Below, in pieces: positions 1-6,210 of a stretch of 6,630 nucleotides of DNA. The stretch comes from an uncultured Gemmatimonadota bacterium (GTDB lineage: Bacteria > Gemmatimonadota > Gemmatimonadetes > Gemmatimonadales > Gemmatimonadaceae), in the NCBI GenBank assembly GCA_946887155.1, contig CAMPKM010000171.1, positions 1 through 6,630 on the forward strand, written 5' to 3'. The notes under the pieces are model-generated. The model was not told where the DNA came from, did not search any database, and saw only the letters and a list, made by a program, of their open reading frames with translations. Both the position numbers and the translations under genes were made by a program. Within the stretch, counting starts at the first letter, position 1; the number at the start of each line of letters is the position of its first letter.

Positions 1-1035
1 GAAGCCCCAGGCCACGTGCTCGTTCTGCCCCAGCACGACGGCCGGCACGCGGTCGTCGAGTATGGCGTCTCACTCGACGACGACCTCGCCCGGCGAGACT
101 TCACGATCAACGCGATCGCGTTTTCGCCCTCGTCAGGCGAGCTTCGAGATCCGTTCGGCGGCCAGGATGACCTGCACCGTGGCGTGATCCGCGCGGTGGG
201 TGACCCGCAGGCCCGGATGGTGGAGGACCGCCTGCGGGCGCTCCGGGCGTTCCGCTTCGCCGGACGTTTCGGTTTCGAGATCGATCCGGCGACGTGGGAG
301 GCGGTCGTGAATTCAGCGCCCCATCTCGGCCGACTCTCACGGGAACGCGTCAGGCAGGAACTCGAGAAAACCATGAAACAGGTGCGGTACCCGTCGCGCA
401 GTCTCCGGCTGTGGCAGATGTCGGGCGCCTTCGCTTCGCTGGTTCCCGAGTTGAAGAATGCCGGTCCTGCGTCGCTCGCGGCGGCGGACCACATCGGGCT
501 GCCTGACGCGACGGCTCGTCCCGAGCTCGCCCAATCGCGCGCACGGAACCGGCTGACGACGCTGTTCCTCGAGCTGCCGGCCGAATCGGCGCGCCGGACG
601 ATGGAAGGATTGCGGGCATCGAATCGCGACAGCGAAATCATGACTCACCATGTCCGGAAGTGGCACGCGCTGGGCGTGGCGATGCGACAGGCTGACGCCA
701 GCACGGACGATGCGACCCTCCGCCGCTGGGCGTCGGCGATTGGCCGCACGCAGTTCACCGATTTCATGCGCGTCGCGACGGCGCGGTGGCTCGCCGAGGG
801 CGCCGCGTTCAGTGCCGGGATGGTGCGCATGTATCGGCGCGGGACACAGATCGCCTTCCACGATCCGCTGGCGGTGGCCGACCTGGCCGTGGATGGCGGC
901 GACCTGATGGAGCTGGGCATCCCAGCTGGTCCTGAGGTCGGGCAAACACTGCGGCGATTGCTCGACGCGGTCGTCGAGGATCCCTCCCGGAACCGGCGCG
1001 ACCTGTTGCTCGAAATGGCCCGGAGTCCGCGGTGA
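1..1035 (+). CDS. cca: CCA-adding tRNA nucleotidyltransferase (class II), 5'-truncated by the window edge
   Basis: The enzyme adds or repairs the 3'-terminal CCA of tRNAs from CTP and ATP in the cytoplasm. The reading frame is open from base 1, so the true start lies upstream; 344 C-terminal residues are visible. Counting from base 1, the class II motif RRDFTINAIAF is at residues 31-41, the neck motif EDRLRALRAFRFA at 75-87, and the SRERVRQEL motif at 113-121. The family's nucleotidyl-transfer domain start (GG..RD and the DxD metal ligands) would lie in roughly 80 missing residues, giving a total near 420, normal for the family. No canonical HD phosphohydrolase motif is visible in the C-terminal half. 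A strictly CC-adding, A-adding or poly(A) polymerase relative cannot be excluded without the N-terminus. The stop codon overlaps the next gene's start (GTGA), so this looks like an upstream gene of the operon. Confidence 0.9.
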   Translation, partial: EAPGHVLVLPQHDGRHAVVEYGVSLDDDLARRDFTINAIAFSPSSGELRDPFGGQDDLHRGVIRAVGDPQARMVEDRLRALRAFRFAGRFGFEIDPATWEAVVNSAPHLGRLSRERVRQELEKTMKQVRYPSRSLRLWQMSGAFASLVPELKNAGPASLAAADHIGLPDATARPELAQSRARNRLTTLFLELPAESARRTMEGLRASNRDSEIMTHHVRKWHALGVAMRQADASTDDATLRRWASAIGRTQFTDFMRVATARWLAEGAAFSAGMVRMYRRGTQIAFHDPLAVADLAVDGGDLMELGIPAGPEVGQTLRRLLDAVVEDPSRNRRDLLLEMARSPR

Positions 1036-1739
1036 GTCCGTTCACGTACGCCCTGCTGTCGGCGTTGGCCAACGTGGCTGGTGCGCTGGCGGTTGCCGGC
1101 CGGGCTCGGCGCGGCATGCAATTCATGGATGCGCTGATCGCGGTCGCGGCGGGGTTCATGATTTCTGTTGCGCTCACCCAGCTCGTACCGGAAGCGCTTG
1201 CGCTCGGGGACGCTTCGGCACCCGTGGTGATGCTGGCAGGGTATCTCGCGGTGCACTTCACGCAGCATACCTTGACCACGCATTTCCATTTCGGTGAAGA
1301 AACACACAAGGTCACGACGGCAATCAGCGTTTCCGCGCTGGCCGGCCTGTTGATGCACACGTTCGTGGATGGCGTCGCCATTGCGGCCGGGTTCAGCGTC
1401 GGCCGCGAACTCGGGCTGCTCGTTTTCCTCGCCGTCGTGTTGCACAAGCTGCCGGAGGGCCTGGCGATCGCCAGCCTGTTCCTGGCGGCCGGGCAACCGC
1501 CACGAACCGCTGTGGCGGCAGCCGGCGCGTTAGGCCTGACGACGCTGCTCGGCGTGGCCGCCACGAGCCTGGTGACCCCGCTGGCGAAGCACGGGCTTCC
1601 ACTCGCCGCCGGCGTGACGTTGTACGTCGCGGCGTCGAACCTCGTCCCCGAATTCCAGTCGAAGCGTGGATGGTCGCTCGCGTTGTACTTCTTCGGCGGA
1701 TGCGGCCTGTTCACGCTCGCCTGGAAGTTGTTAAGCTGA
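1032..1739 (+). CDS. ZIP-family divalent metal transporter
   Basis: This is a 235-residue, highly hydrophobic inner-membrane protein of the ZIP (Zrt/Irt-like, GufA/ZupT-related) family, which imports Zn2+ and sometimes Fe2+ or Mn2+ into the cytoplasm. The two transmembrane metal-site signatures are present: HTFVDG (H109, D113) and HKLPEG (H138, E142). The loop before the first of them is histidine-rich (H75, H79, H84, H86, H92), as is common in ZIP proteins between TM3 and TM4. Seven to eight transmembrane helices can be drawn. The start is GTG at 1032, overlapping the cca stop as GTGA; GGAG at 1022-1025, six bases upstream, is a good ribosome site and supports translational coupling. The metal specificity cannot be read from sequence. 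No metal-dependent operator is visible in the overlap, so regulation would have to be from the operon promoter outside the window. Confidence 0.9.
   Translation: MSPFTYALLSALANVAGALAVAGRARRGMQFMDALIAVAAGFMISVALTQLVPEALALGDASAPVVMLAGYLAVHFTQHTLTTHFHFGEETHKVTTAISVSALAGLLMHTFVDGVAIAAGFSVGRELGLLVFLAVVLHKLPEGLAIASLFLAAGQPPRTAVAAAGALGLTTLLGVAATSLVTPLAKHGLPLAAGVTLYVAASNLVPEFQSKRGWSLALYFFGGCGLFTLAWKLLS
1730..1737 (+). promoter_or_regulatory. GTTAAGCT motif, possible internal -10 element before rarA
   Basis: The octamer ends four bases before the rarA ATG and overlaps the last codons of the ZIP gene. TAAGCT fits the loose -10 pattern TANNNT. The same octamer, as RTTAAGYT, recurs before gmd and before the tRNA gene. 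No -35 hexamer is recognisable at 16-18 bases upstream, and it lies close to the start codon for a leaderless message. It may simply be coding sequence. Confidence 0.2.
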
Positions 1740-1741
1740 TC

Positions 1742-3127
1742 ATGCCGTCGCGCCGCGATCGAGGGGCATCATCGGGCTCGCTGTTCAGCGCCGCGGCATC
1801 GGCGGCGCCACTGGCGGCGCGCATGCGGCCGCGCACGCTGGACGAGTTCGTCGGTCAGGCAAAGATCCTCGGGCCGGGCAAGCCGTTGCGCGAGACGATC
1901 GAGCGCGGCACGGTCGGGTCGCTGATCCTCTGGGGACCGCCGGGGAGCGGCAAGACGACGCTCGGGCACCTCGTCGCCCATTTCACCGACCGTGAGTTCG
2001 TGCCGTTTTCCGCCGTCACCGAAGGCGTGCCGCGGGTCCGCGAAATCATCGCCGAAGCGGCAAGCCGGCTCGAGATGGGACGCGGCACGATCCTGTTCGC
2101 GGACGAGATTCACCGGTTCAATCGCGCGCAGCAGGACGCGTTTCTGCCCGCGGTCGAATCCGGCGTAGTGACGCTGATCGGCGCCACCACCGAGAATCCG
2201 TCGTTCGAGTTGAACGGAGCCCTGTTGTCACGGGCGCGCGTGGTGGTGCTCGAGCCGCTCAGTCCGGTTGACATCGCCGTGGTCCTCCGGCGCGCACTGA
2301 CCGACACCGAGCGAGGACTCGGCGAATGGGCACTGTCGGCGCCTGACGACGCACTGCAGTGGTTGGCCGTGGAGTCGGATGGCGATGCGCGGCGGGCGCT
2401 GAACATTCTCGAGGCGGCGGCGGAGCATGCCGGAAAGGGCGCCACGCTGACGAAGGAATTGCTGCGCGACGCGCTCCTGCGGCGCGTTGCGCGCTACGAC
2501 AAATCGGGAGAGGAGCACTACAACCTCATTTCAGCGTACCACAAGGCACTGCGTGGAAGCGATCCGCAGGGCGCCCTGTACTGGCTGGCGCGGATGATCG
2601 ACGGTGGAGAGGATCCGCTCTATATCGCGCGACGGACCATTCGCTTCGCCTCGGAAGACGTTGGCCTCGCCGATCCGCAGGCACTGCGCGTCGCGCTGGC
2701 GGCGCGTGACGCGTATCACACGCTGGGATCTCCCGAAGGGGAGCTCGCGCTGGCCGAAGCGGCCGTGTACCTGGCGACCGCCCCGAAGAGCAATCGCGTG
2801 TACGTCGCGTGGGGTGCGGCGCTCGACGCCGCGCGCGAGTACCCGGCCGAGGGGGTTCCCCTTCACATCAGGAACGCGCCGACGTCGCTGATGAAGGAAC
2901 TCGGCTACGGGAAGGACTACCGGTATGCGCATGATGTTCCCGAGGCGTACATGCCCCAGCGCTACCTGCCGGATGCCCTCGAGGGATCGACGTTTTACGA
3001 ACCGGGTACGTTCGGATTCGAGAAGGACATCGCCAAACGCATGGCCTGGTGGCGCGACCTGCGAGAACGTTCTCGCGAGACGACCGCCAGCGAAAAGGAT
3101 CGGCCCGGTCAGGAGGACGTCGGATGA
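1742..3127 (+). CDS. rarA: Replication-associated recombination protein A (RarA/MgsA), AAA+ ATPase
   Basis: RarA is a clamp-loader-like AAA+ ATPase that acts at stalled replication forks and interacts with SSB and DNA ends. The protein is 461 residues, close to the usual 440-450. Visible motifs: the N-terminal LAARMRPRTLDEFVGQ box, Walker A GPPGSGKT at 65-72, Walker B DEIHRFN at 121-127, and sensor 1 GATTENPSFE from 147. The C-terminal tetramerisation domain has the characteristic ISAYHKALRGSD, GGEDPLYIARR and MKELGYGKDYRYAHD segments. I chose ATG 1742, two bases after the ZIP stop codon. The frame is open back to a GTG at 1670, but that start would add 24 residues unlike the family and overlap the transporter by 70 bases. 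Only a weak GGAAG at 1723-1727, far from the start, is seen, so translation is probably coupled to the upstream gene. The 3' end overlaps the lipoprotein gene as ATGA. Confidence 0.95.
   Translation: MPSRRDRGASSGSLFSAAASAAPLAARMRPRTLDEFVGQAKILGPGKPLRETIERGTVGSLILWGPPGSGKTTLGHLVAHFTDREFVPFSAVTEGVPRVREIIAEAASRLEMGRGTILFADEIHRFNRAQQDAFLPAVESGVVTLIGATTENPSFELNGALLSRARVVVLEPLSPVDIAVVLRRALTDTERGLGEWALSAPDDALQWLAVESDGDARRALNILEAAAEHAGKGATLTKELLRDALLRRVARYDKSGEEHYNLISAYHKALRGSDPQGALYWLARMIDGGEDPLYIARRTIRFASEDVGLADPQALRVALAARDAYHTLGSPEGELALAEAAVYLATAPKSNRVYVAWGAALDAAREYPAEGVPLHIRNAPTSLMKELGYGKDYRYAHDVPEAYMPQRYLPDALEGSTFYEPGTFGFEKDIAKRMAWWRDLRERSRETTASEKDRPGQEDVG
3061..3076. repeat. 16-base perfect palindrome inside the 3' end of rarA
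   Basis: GCGAGAACGTTCTCGC is its own reverse complement and overlaps a second perfect 10-base palindrome, TCTCGCGAGA at 3071-3080. It lies about 50 bases upstream of the lipoprotein start. It could be a dimeric-repressor operator or form a small RNA stem, but it also encodes the ordinary RarA C-terminal tail. A 16-base palindrome in 6.6 kb is only mildly unexpected by chance. Confidence 0.4.
3111..3116 (+). promoter_or_regulatory. Shine-Dalgarno sequence AGGAGG for the lipoprotein gene
   Basis: A full AGGAGG lies seven bases before ATG 3124. It is the strongest ribosome site in the window and fixes the lipoprotein start at 3124 rather than at any upstream in-frame codon. It sits inside the rarA coding sequence. 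Confidence 0.85.
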
Positions 3128-3576
3128 AGCGCATCGCGCTCACACTCGTTATGTCTGCGGCGGTGGCCTGTGCATCCATCGTCCAGGGCATTTTCCGCGA
3201 ACCCGTCGTCACTTACCGCGACGCCGTCATCACGGGACTCGGCCTGTCGGGCGGAAACCTGGAGGTGATGCTGAGCGTGTACAATCCCAACAGCTTTCGG
3301 CTCGACGGCACAGGCATCACATACCGCATTGCCCTCGACTCGTTACCGTTCGGGAGTGGAGCCCTGAGCGACCGGTTCACGGTGCAGGAAGGGGATTCCA
3401 CCCTGGTGCGATTGCCGCTGTCGTTCACGTACGCTGGTGTAGGACAGGCAGGGCGTCAACTGATCCAGACGGGCAGTGTCCAGTACACGGTGACTGGCGA
3501 GATCACGGTCGGCACGCCGTTAGGCAGCTTCACGCGTCCGTATTCGGGAAAAGGCAGGCTGAGGATTGACGATTGA
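3124..3576 (+). CDS. LEA14/WHy-domain (LEA type 2) family lipoprotein
   Basis: The product is a 150-residue predicted lipoprotein. MKR plus a hydrophobic segment leads to a lipobox-like AVAC with the acylated cysteine at residue 16; alanine at the -3 position is a less common but accepted variant. The mature part matches the LEA_2/WHy fold: an alternating beta pattern with the hallmark NPN (in SVYNPNSFRLDG), followed by a YRIALDSLPFGSG strand pair and a second sheet ending in the YTVTGEITV strand. In plants and bacteria this domain is linked to desiccation or stress tolerance and, in some bacteria, to envelope stability; the specific role here is unknown. It should sit on the periplasmic face of a membrane. 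The start is fixed by AGGAGG and the ATGA overlap with rarA. The gene runs into a heptanucleotide tandem repeat, and its stop codon (3574-3576) lies in the second repeat unit, so the last residues (RIDD) are partly repeat-encoded. Confidence 0.85.
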   Translation: MKRIALTLVMSAAVACASIVQGIFREPVVTYRDAVITGLGLSGGNLEVMLSVYNPNSFRLDGTGITYRIALDSLPFGSGALSDRFTVQEGDSTLVRLPLSFTYAGVGQAGRQLIQTGSVQYTVTGEITVGTPLGSFTRPYSGKGRLRIDD

Positions 3577-3626
3577 CGATTGACGATTGACGATTGACGA
3601 TTGACGATTGACGATTGACGATCGAC
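3564..3626 (+). repeat. Heptanucleotide tandem repeat (GATTGAC), 8 perfect copies plus 1 variant
   Basis: Eight uninterrupted GATTGAC units run from 3564 to 3619, followed by a ninth unit with one substitution (GATCGAC, 3620-3626). The first two units overlap the end of the lipoprotein gene; the rest is intergenic. Because 7 is not a multiple of 3, the array cycles through all forward frames, and every forward frame meets TGA within 21 bases, so it works as a three-frame translational stop. The reverse strand is open through it. Each unit also contains TTGAC, the core of a -35 hexamer. Such arrays typically vary in copy number by slipped-strand mispairing. Confidence 0.95.
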
Positions 3627-3633
3627 GACAAGC

Positions 3634-3691
3634 TTCAAATACCTGACCGGGGCGTTCAGTACGCGGTACCATACTGGTACCAGTTCAAATA
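3634..3691 (+). repeat. Direct repeat TTCAAATA, two copies 50 bases apart
   Basis: TTCAAATA occurs at 3634-3641 and again at 3684-3691, on either side of the GGTACC hairpin sequence in the gap before hflX. It is AT-rich in a GC-rich background, so it stands out. It could be a pair of regulator sites or a chance repeat; no function is assigned. Confidence 0.4.
3665..3684. repeat. Inverted repeats: 12-base palindrome and GGTACC pair upstream of hflX
   Basis: GGTACC occurs at 3665-3670 and 3676-3681, separated by five bases, and could pair as a six-base-pair stem. The second copy sits in a perfect 12-base palindrome, ACTGGTACCAGT, at 3673-3684. It lies 36 bases before the hflX start. It may be an operator or a weak hairpin. 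There is no T-tract after it, so it does not look like a terminator for the upstream operon. Confidence 0.5.
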
Positions 3692-3703
3692 ACCAATAAC
3701 CAA
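3688..3703 (+). repeat. Short heptanucleotide repeat (AATAACC), about 2.3 copies
   Basis: AATAACC at 3688-3694 is repeated at 3695-3701 and the period continues for two more bases. A degenerate AACAACA follows. It forms an AT-rich stretch immediately upstream of hflX, where an unstructured leader or promoter region would be expected. Confidence 0.7.
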
Positions 3704-3719
3704 CAACAGTTCTCCCGCG

Positions 3720-5024
3720 TTGCCCAAAGACGTCATAGATCTTTCGCCCCCGGTCGAGCGCGCGCTCCTGGTCGGCGCACCGCTGAAGCGGTCAAATGCA
3801 CGACATCACCTGGATGAGCACCTGCTCGAACTCGAGCGGCTCGCCGATACCGCGGGTGCCCGGGTCATCGGGTCGCTGACGCAACAGCTCGACCGCCCGA
3901 ACTCCGCCACGTATCTCGGAAAGGGAAAGATCGAAGAATTGCGCGAACGCATCGTGGCCGAGGATGTCTCGCTGCTCCTGTTCGACGACGAGCTTTCGCC
4001 GTCGCAAGGCAAGAACATCGAGGACGCGACCGGCACGCGCGTGATGGATCGCGCGGAACTGATCCTGGACATCTTTGCGACTCGCGCCCGCAGCCGCGAG
4101 GCCCGGTTGCAGGTCGAGCTGGCGCAGCTCGAGTACATGTGGCCCCGCCTGACGCGGATGTGGACCCACCTCGAGAAGACGCGGGGCGGTATCGGCATCG
4201 GTGCGCGCGGACCCGGTGAGACCCAGCTCGAGACCGACCGCCGGCTCATCGGGCATCGCATTCGCGTCCTGAAGGAGCGGCTCGAGGAGGTCAAGCGTTC
4301 ACGTGAGGTGCAACGGCATGCCCGCCGGGAGACGTTCCGGGTCGCGCTCGTGGGCTACACCAATGCCGGGAAGTCATCGATTCTCCGCGGACTGAGTCGC
4401 GATGGCGACGTGTTCGTCGAAGACCGGCTTTTCGCCACGCTCGATACGTTGTCGCGCGAAGTGGATCTCGGCGAAAACCAGCGCGCAGTCATGACCGACA
4501 CCGTTGGTTTCATCCGCAAGCTGCCCCACCATCTCGTCGCGTCGTTTCGCGCGACGCTCGATGAGGTGAACGAGGCCGACCTCCTGCTCCATGTCGTCGA
4601 CGCATCGCATCCCACGTGGGAGGAACAGCGCGTCGTCGTGGAGGAAGTCCTCGCGGAACTCGGCGTCCAGTCGCGCAACATCCGCTACGTCTTCAACAAG
4701 ATCGATTTGTTGTCGCCACCCGATCTCGAAGGGTTGAGGACGCGCATCGATTCGCTGCTGCCGGGGAGTGTCTTCGTTTCGACGATGTCCGACGGTGGCC
4801 TCGACCCGTTGCGCGCCATGCTTCGTGACGAGGTGCGACAACACCGGCCCGTCGCCGAATTGCGCATTCCCGTCAGCGATGGACGGCTGCTGGCCGAGGT
4901 GCACCGGAGCGGCGAAGTACTCGAGCAGCACCACGAGGGCGAGGAGATGGTGCTGCGCGCGCGGGTCGATGCCACGACGCTCGGACGGTTGCGCCGCGCG
5001 GGGGCGGAGGTGCGGGCCGGGTAA
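3720..5024 (+). CDS. hflX: GTPase HflX (ribosome-splitting, heat-stress GTPase)
   Basis: HflX is a cytoplasmic OBG-HflX GTPase that binds the 50S subunit, splits stalled 70S ribosomes under heat or antibiotic stress, and can help disassemble hibernating ribosomes. The protein has 434 residues (E. coli 426). The N-terminal HflX domain covers about 13-110, with LGKGKIEEL a typical segment. A helical linker follows, with the family signature [16 protein letters not shown] from 156. The G domain has G1 GYTNAGKS at 212-219, G3 DTVGF at 260-264 and G4 NKID at 326-329. Switch I reads TLDTLSRE where most family members have TLDPTTR. The start is TTG 3720: an in-frame stop at 3690-3692 leaves no ATG or GTG between it and the TTG, and the family N-terminus (ERALLVG) begins soon after. 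No Shine-Dalgarno sequence precedes it. The gene is separated from the upstream operon by 143 bases, so it probably has its own promoter. Confidence 0.95.
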   Translation: MPKDVIDLSPPVERALLVGAPLKRSNARHHLDEHLLELERLADTAGARVIGSLTQQLDRPNSATYLGKGKIEELRERIVAEDVSLLLFDDELSPSQGKNIEDATGTRVMDRAELILDIFATRARSREARLQVELAQLEYMWPRLTRMWTHLEKTRGGIGIGARGPGETQLETDRRLIGHRIRVLKERLEEVKRSREVQRHARRETFRVALVGYTNAGKSSILRGLSRDGDVFVEDRLFATLDTLSREVDLGENQRAVMTDTVGFIRKLPHHLVASFRATLDEVNEADLLLHVVDASHPTWEEQRVVVEEVLAELGVQSRNIRYVFNKIDLLSPPDLEGLRTRIDSLLPGSVFVSTMSDGGLDPLRAMLRDEVRQHRPVAELRIPVSDGRLLAEVHRSGEVLEQHHEGEEMVLRARVDATTLGRLRRAGAEVRAG

Positions 5025-5044
5025 GGCAGCCTTCCCCGGGGCTC

Positions 5045-5052
5045 GTTAAGTT
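5045..5052 (+). promoter_or_regulatory. Candidate -10 element GTTAAGTT for a leaderless gmd transcript
   Basis: TAAGTT (5047-5052) fits TANNNT and ends seven bases before the gmd ATG, the distance at which transcription would begin at or next to the A of the ATG. There is no Shine-Dalgarno sequence in the 35-base gap, which agrees with a leaderless message. No -35 hexamer is recognisable. The evidence is positional only. Confidence 0.35.
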
Positions 5053-5059
5053 GCACGCC

Positions 5060-6064
5060 ATGAAGAAAGCGCTCATTACCGGCATCACCGGCCAGGATGG
5101 GTCGTATCTCGCCGAGTTCCTGCTGGCCCGGGGATATCAGGTACATGGTCTTGTCCGGCGCTCCAGCGCATTCGGGACCGGCCGGATCGAGCACATCTAC
5201 CTCGACGAGCACCTGCCGACGGATGGGCTGCAGCTGCATTACGGAGACCTGAACGACGCTTCGTCGCTGCAGCGGGTGCTGGCGCGTGTCGCGCCTGACG
5301 AGATCTACAACCTCGGCGCACAAAGCCACGTGCGCATCAGCTTCGACATCCCGGAATACACGGTGGAAGTCGCCGGCGTGGGTACGCTGCGATTGCTCGA
5401 GGCCATTCGCAACCTGGGCATGACGCCGCGGTTCTACCAGGCATCGTCGAGCGAGATGTTCGGGAAAGTGGCCGAAGTGCCGCAGACCGAGCGAACGCCA
5501 TTCCATCCGCGGTCCCCGTATGCGTGCGCCAAGGTATTCGCGCACCAGATCACCGTGAATTACCGCGAGAGCTACGGGCTGCATGCGTCCTGCGGCATCC
5601 TGTTCAACCACGAGAGCCCGCGGCGCGGCGAGAACTTCGTCACCCGCAAGATCACGCGCAGCCTGGCGCGGATCAAACTCGGGCTGCAACCGAAGTTGTT
5701 CCTCGGCAACCTCGATGCGAGGCGCGACTGGGGTCACGCGGCCGATTACGTCGAGGCAATGTGGCTCATGCTGCAGCAGGAGGCGCCTGACGATTACGTG
5801 ATCGCCACCGGCGAGACGCACTCGGTACGCGAATTTCTCGACGAAGTGGCGGCGGTCCTCGACATGGACTGGACGCAGTTCGTTGGTGTCGATCCGCGGT
5901 ACTACAGGCCGGCGGAAGTCGACATCCTGCTCGGTGATGCCAGCAAGGCGAAGCGGGTACTCGGCTGGACGCCGAAGTCCACTTTCAAGGAGCTCGTCCG
6001 CCTGATGGCCGAAGCGGACCTCGAACTCGCGGAACGCGAAGCGTCGGAACGCTCCGCCACCTGA
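5060..6064 (+). CDS. gmd: GDP-mannose 4,6-dehydratase
   Basis: Gmd converts GDP-D-mannose to GDP-4-dehydro-6-deoxy-D-mannose with bound NADP+, the branch point to GDP-fucose, GDP-rhamnose, GDP-perosamine and related sugars for surface polysaccharides. The product is a 334-residue short-chain dehydrogenase of the extended type. It has the Rossmann motif GITGQDG at 8-14, RRSS at 33-36 (2'-phosphate binding in the family), the catalytic segment ASSSEMFG (S130, E132) and YxxxK as Y154 and K158. The Gmd-specific stretch [17 protein letters not shown] follows. S130 stands where E. coli Gmd has threonine, a conservative exchange. The length is complete, at the short end of the family. ATG 5060 is chosen because KKALITG is the canonical N-terminus; an in-frame TTG at 5051 is less likely. 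No epimerase/reductase (fcl), rmd or per gene is adjacent, so the final sugar cannot be inferred. Confidence 0.95.
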   Translation: MKKALITGITGQDGSYLAEFLLARGYQVHGLVRRSSAFGTGRIEHIYLDEHLPTDGLQLHYGDLNDASSLQRVLARVAPDEIYNLGAQSHVRISFDIPEYTVEVAGVGTLRLLEAIRNLGMTPRFYQASSSEMFGKVAEVPQTERTPFHPRSPYACAKVFAHQITVNYRESYGLHASCGILFNHESPRRGENFVTRKITRSLARIKLGLQPKLFLGNLDARRDWGHAADYVEAMWLMLQQEAPDDYVIATGETHSVREFLDEVAAVLDMDWTQFVGVDPRYYRPAEVDILLGDASKAKRVLGWTPKSTFKELVRLMAEADLELAEREASERSAT

Positions 6065-6067
6065 AGC

Positions 6068-6099
6068 AAAAGCGGATGACGGCCACTGCCGCCATCCGC
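6068..6099 (-). terminator. Intrinsic terminator of the tRNA-Val gene, shared hairpin with gmd
   Basis: Arms at 6072-6083 and 6088-6099 form a 12-pair, GC-rich stem with one A.C mismatch and a four-base loop. Read on the minus strand, the stem is followed by TTTT (6071-6068), so it is a good intrinsic terminator for the tRNA transcript. In the plus direction the hairpin lies eight bases after the gmd stop but has no U-tract, so it would act on gmd only weakly or as a 3'-end stabiliser. Confidence 0.7.
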
Positions 6100-6107
6100 C
6101 ATCCGCC
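6091..6107 (+). repeat. Short heptanucleotide repeat (GCCATCC), 2.4 copies
   Basis: GCCATCC at 6091-6097 is repeated at 6098-6104, followed by GCC. The first copy forms part of the right arm of the tRNA terminator hairpin. The second offers an alternative pairing partner for the left arm. Confidence 0.7.
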
Positions 6108-6118
6108 GTCTTCGGGAA

Positions 6119-6192
6119 TGGTCGCGCAGGGACTCGAACCCCGGACCTCTGGTATGTGAGACCAGCGCTCTAACCAGCTGAGCTACGCGACC
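6119..6192 (-). tRNA. tRNA-Val (anticodon CAC)
   Basis: The reverse strand folds into a complete 74-base cloverleaf. The acceptor arms GGTCGCG and CGCGACC pair fully. The D arm is GCTC/GAGC with a nine-base loop, and the anticodon stem CTGGT/ACCAG encloses loop CTCACAT, giving anticodon CAC (reads GUG, valine). A five-base variable loop and a T arm CGGGG/CCCTG (one G-U pair) with loop TTCGAGT follow. The discriminator is A at 6119. The genome continues TTC after it, so CCA is not encoded and must be added by a nucleotidyltransferase such as the one encoded at the start of this window. GUG is expected to be a frequent valine codon in a genome of this GC content. Confidence 0.97.
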
Positions 6193-6210
6193 GTTTTTGA
6201 CAGGGCAGGA

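Noticed and set aside
645..1714. Long minus-strand open frames opposite cca and the ZIP gene
   Set aside because: They are arginine- and proline-rich shadow frames without family resemblance; the plus strand carries recognised genes.
1670..1741. Upstream extension of rarA to GTG 1670
   Set aside because: It would overlap the ZIP gene by 70 bases and add residues unlike RarA N-termini; ATG 1742 lies two bases after the ZIP stop codon and fits the family.
3564..3626. CRISPR array
   Set aside because: The units are 7 bases, directly adjacent and without spacers, and no cas genes are nearby; this is a simple tandem repeat.
3456..3638. 60-residue minus-strand frame with repeated VNRQSSI
   Set aside because: It exists only because the GATTGAC array has no stop on the reverse strand; there is no ribosome site, and it is antisense to the lipoprotein gene.
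3665..3681. Intrinsic terminator of the cca-lipoprotein operon
   Set aside because: The stem is only six base pairs, it lies about 90 bases after the stop codon, and no T-tract follows; it is better described as a palindrome of unknown role.
4685..5821. 378-codon open frame on the minus strand
   Set aside because: It lies antisense to hflX and gmd, both unmistakable genes; long antisense frames are common in GC-rich coding DNA, and its translation has no recognisable domain.
6119..6192. tRNA-Val as an integration site for a mobile element
   Set aside because: There is no duplicated tRNA 3' end and no integrase or phage gene in the window.
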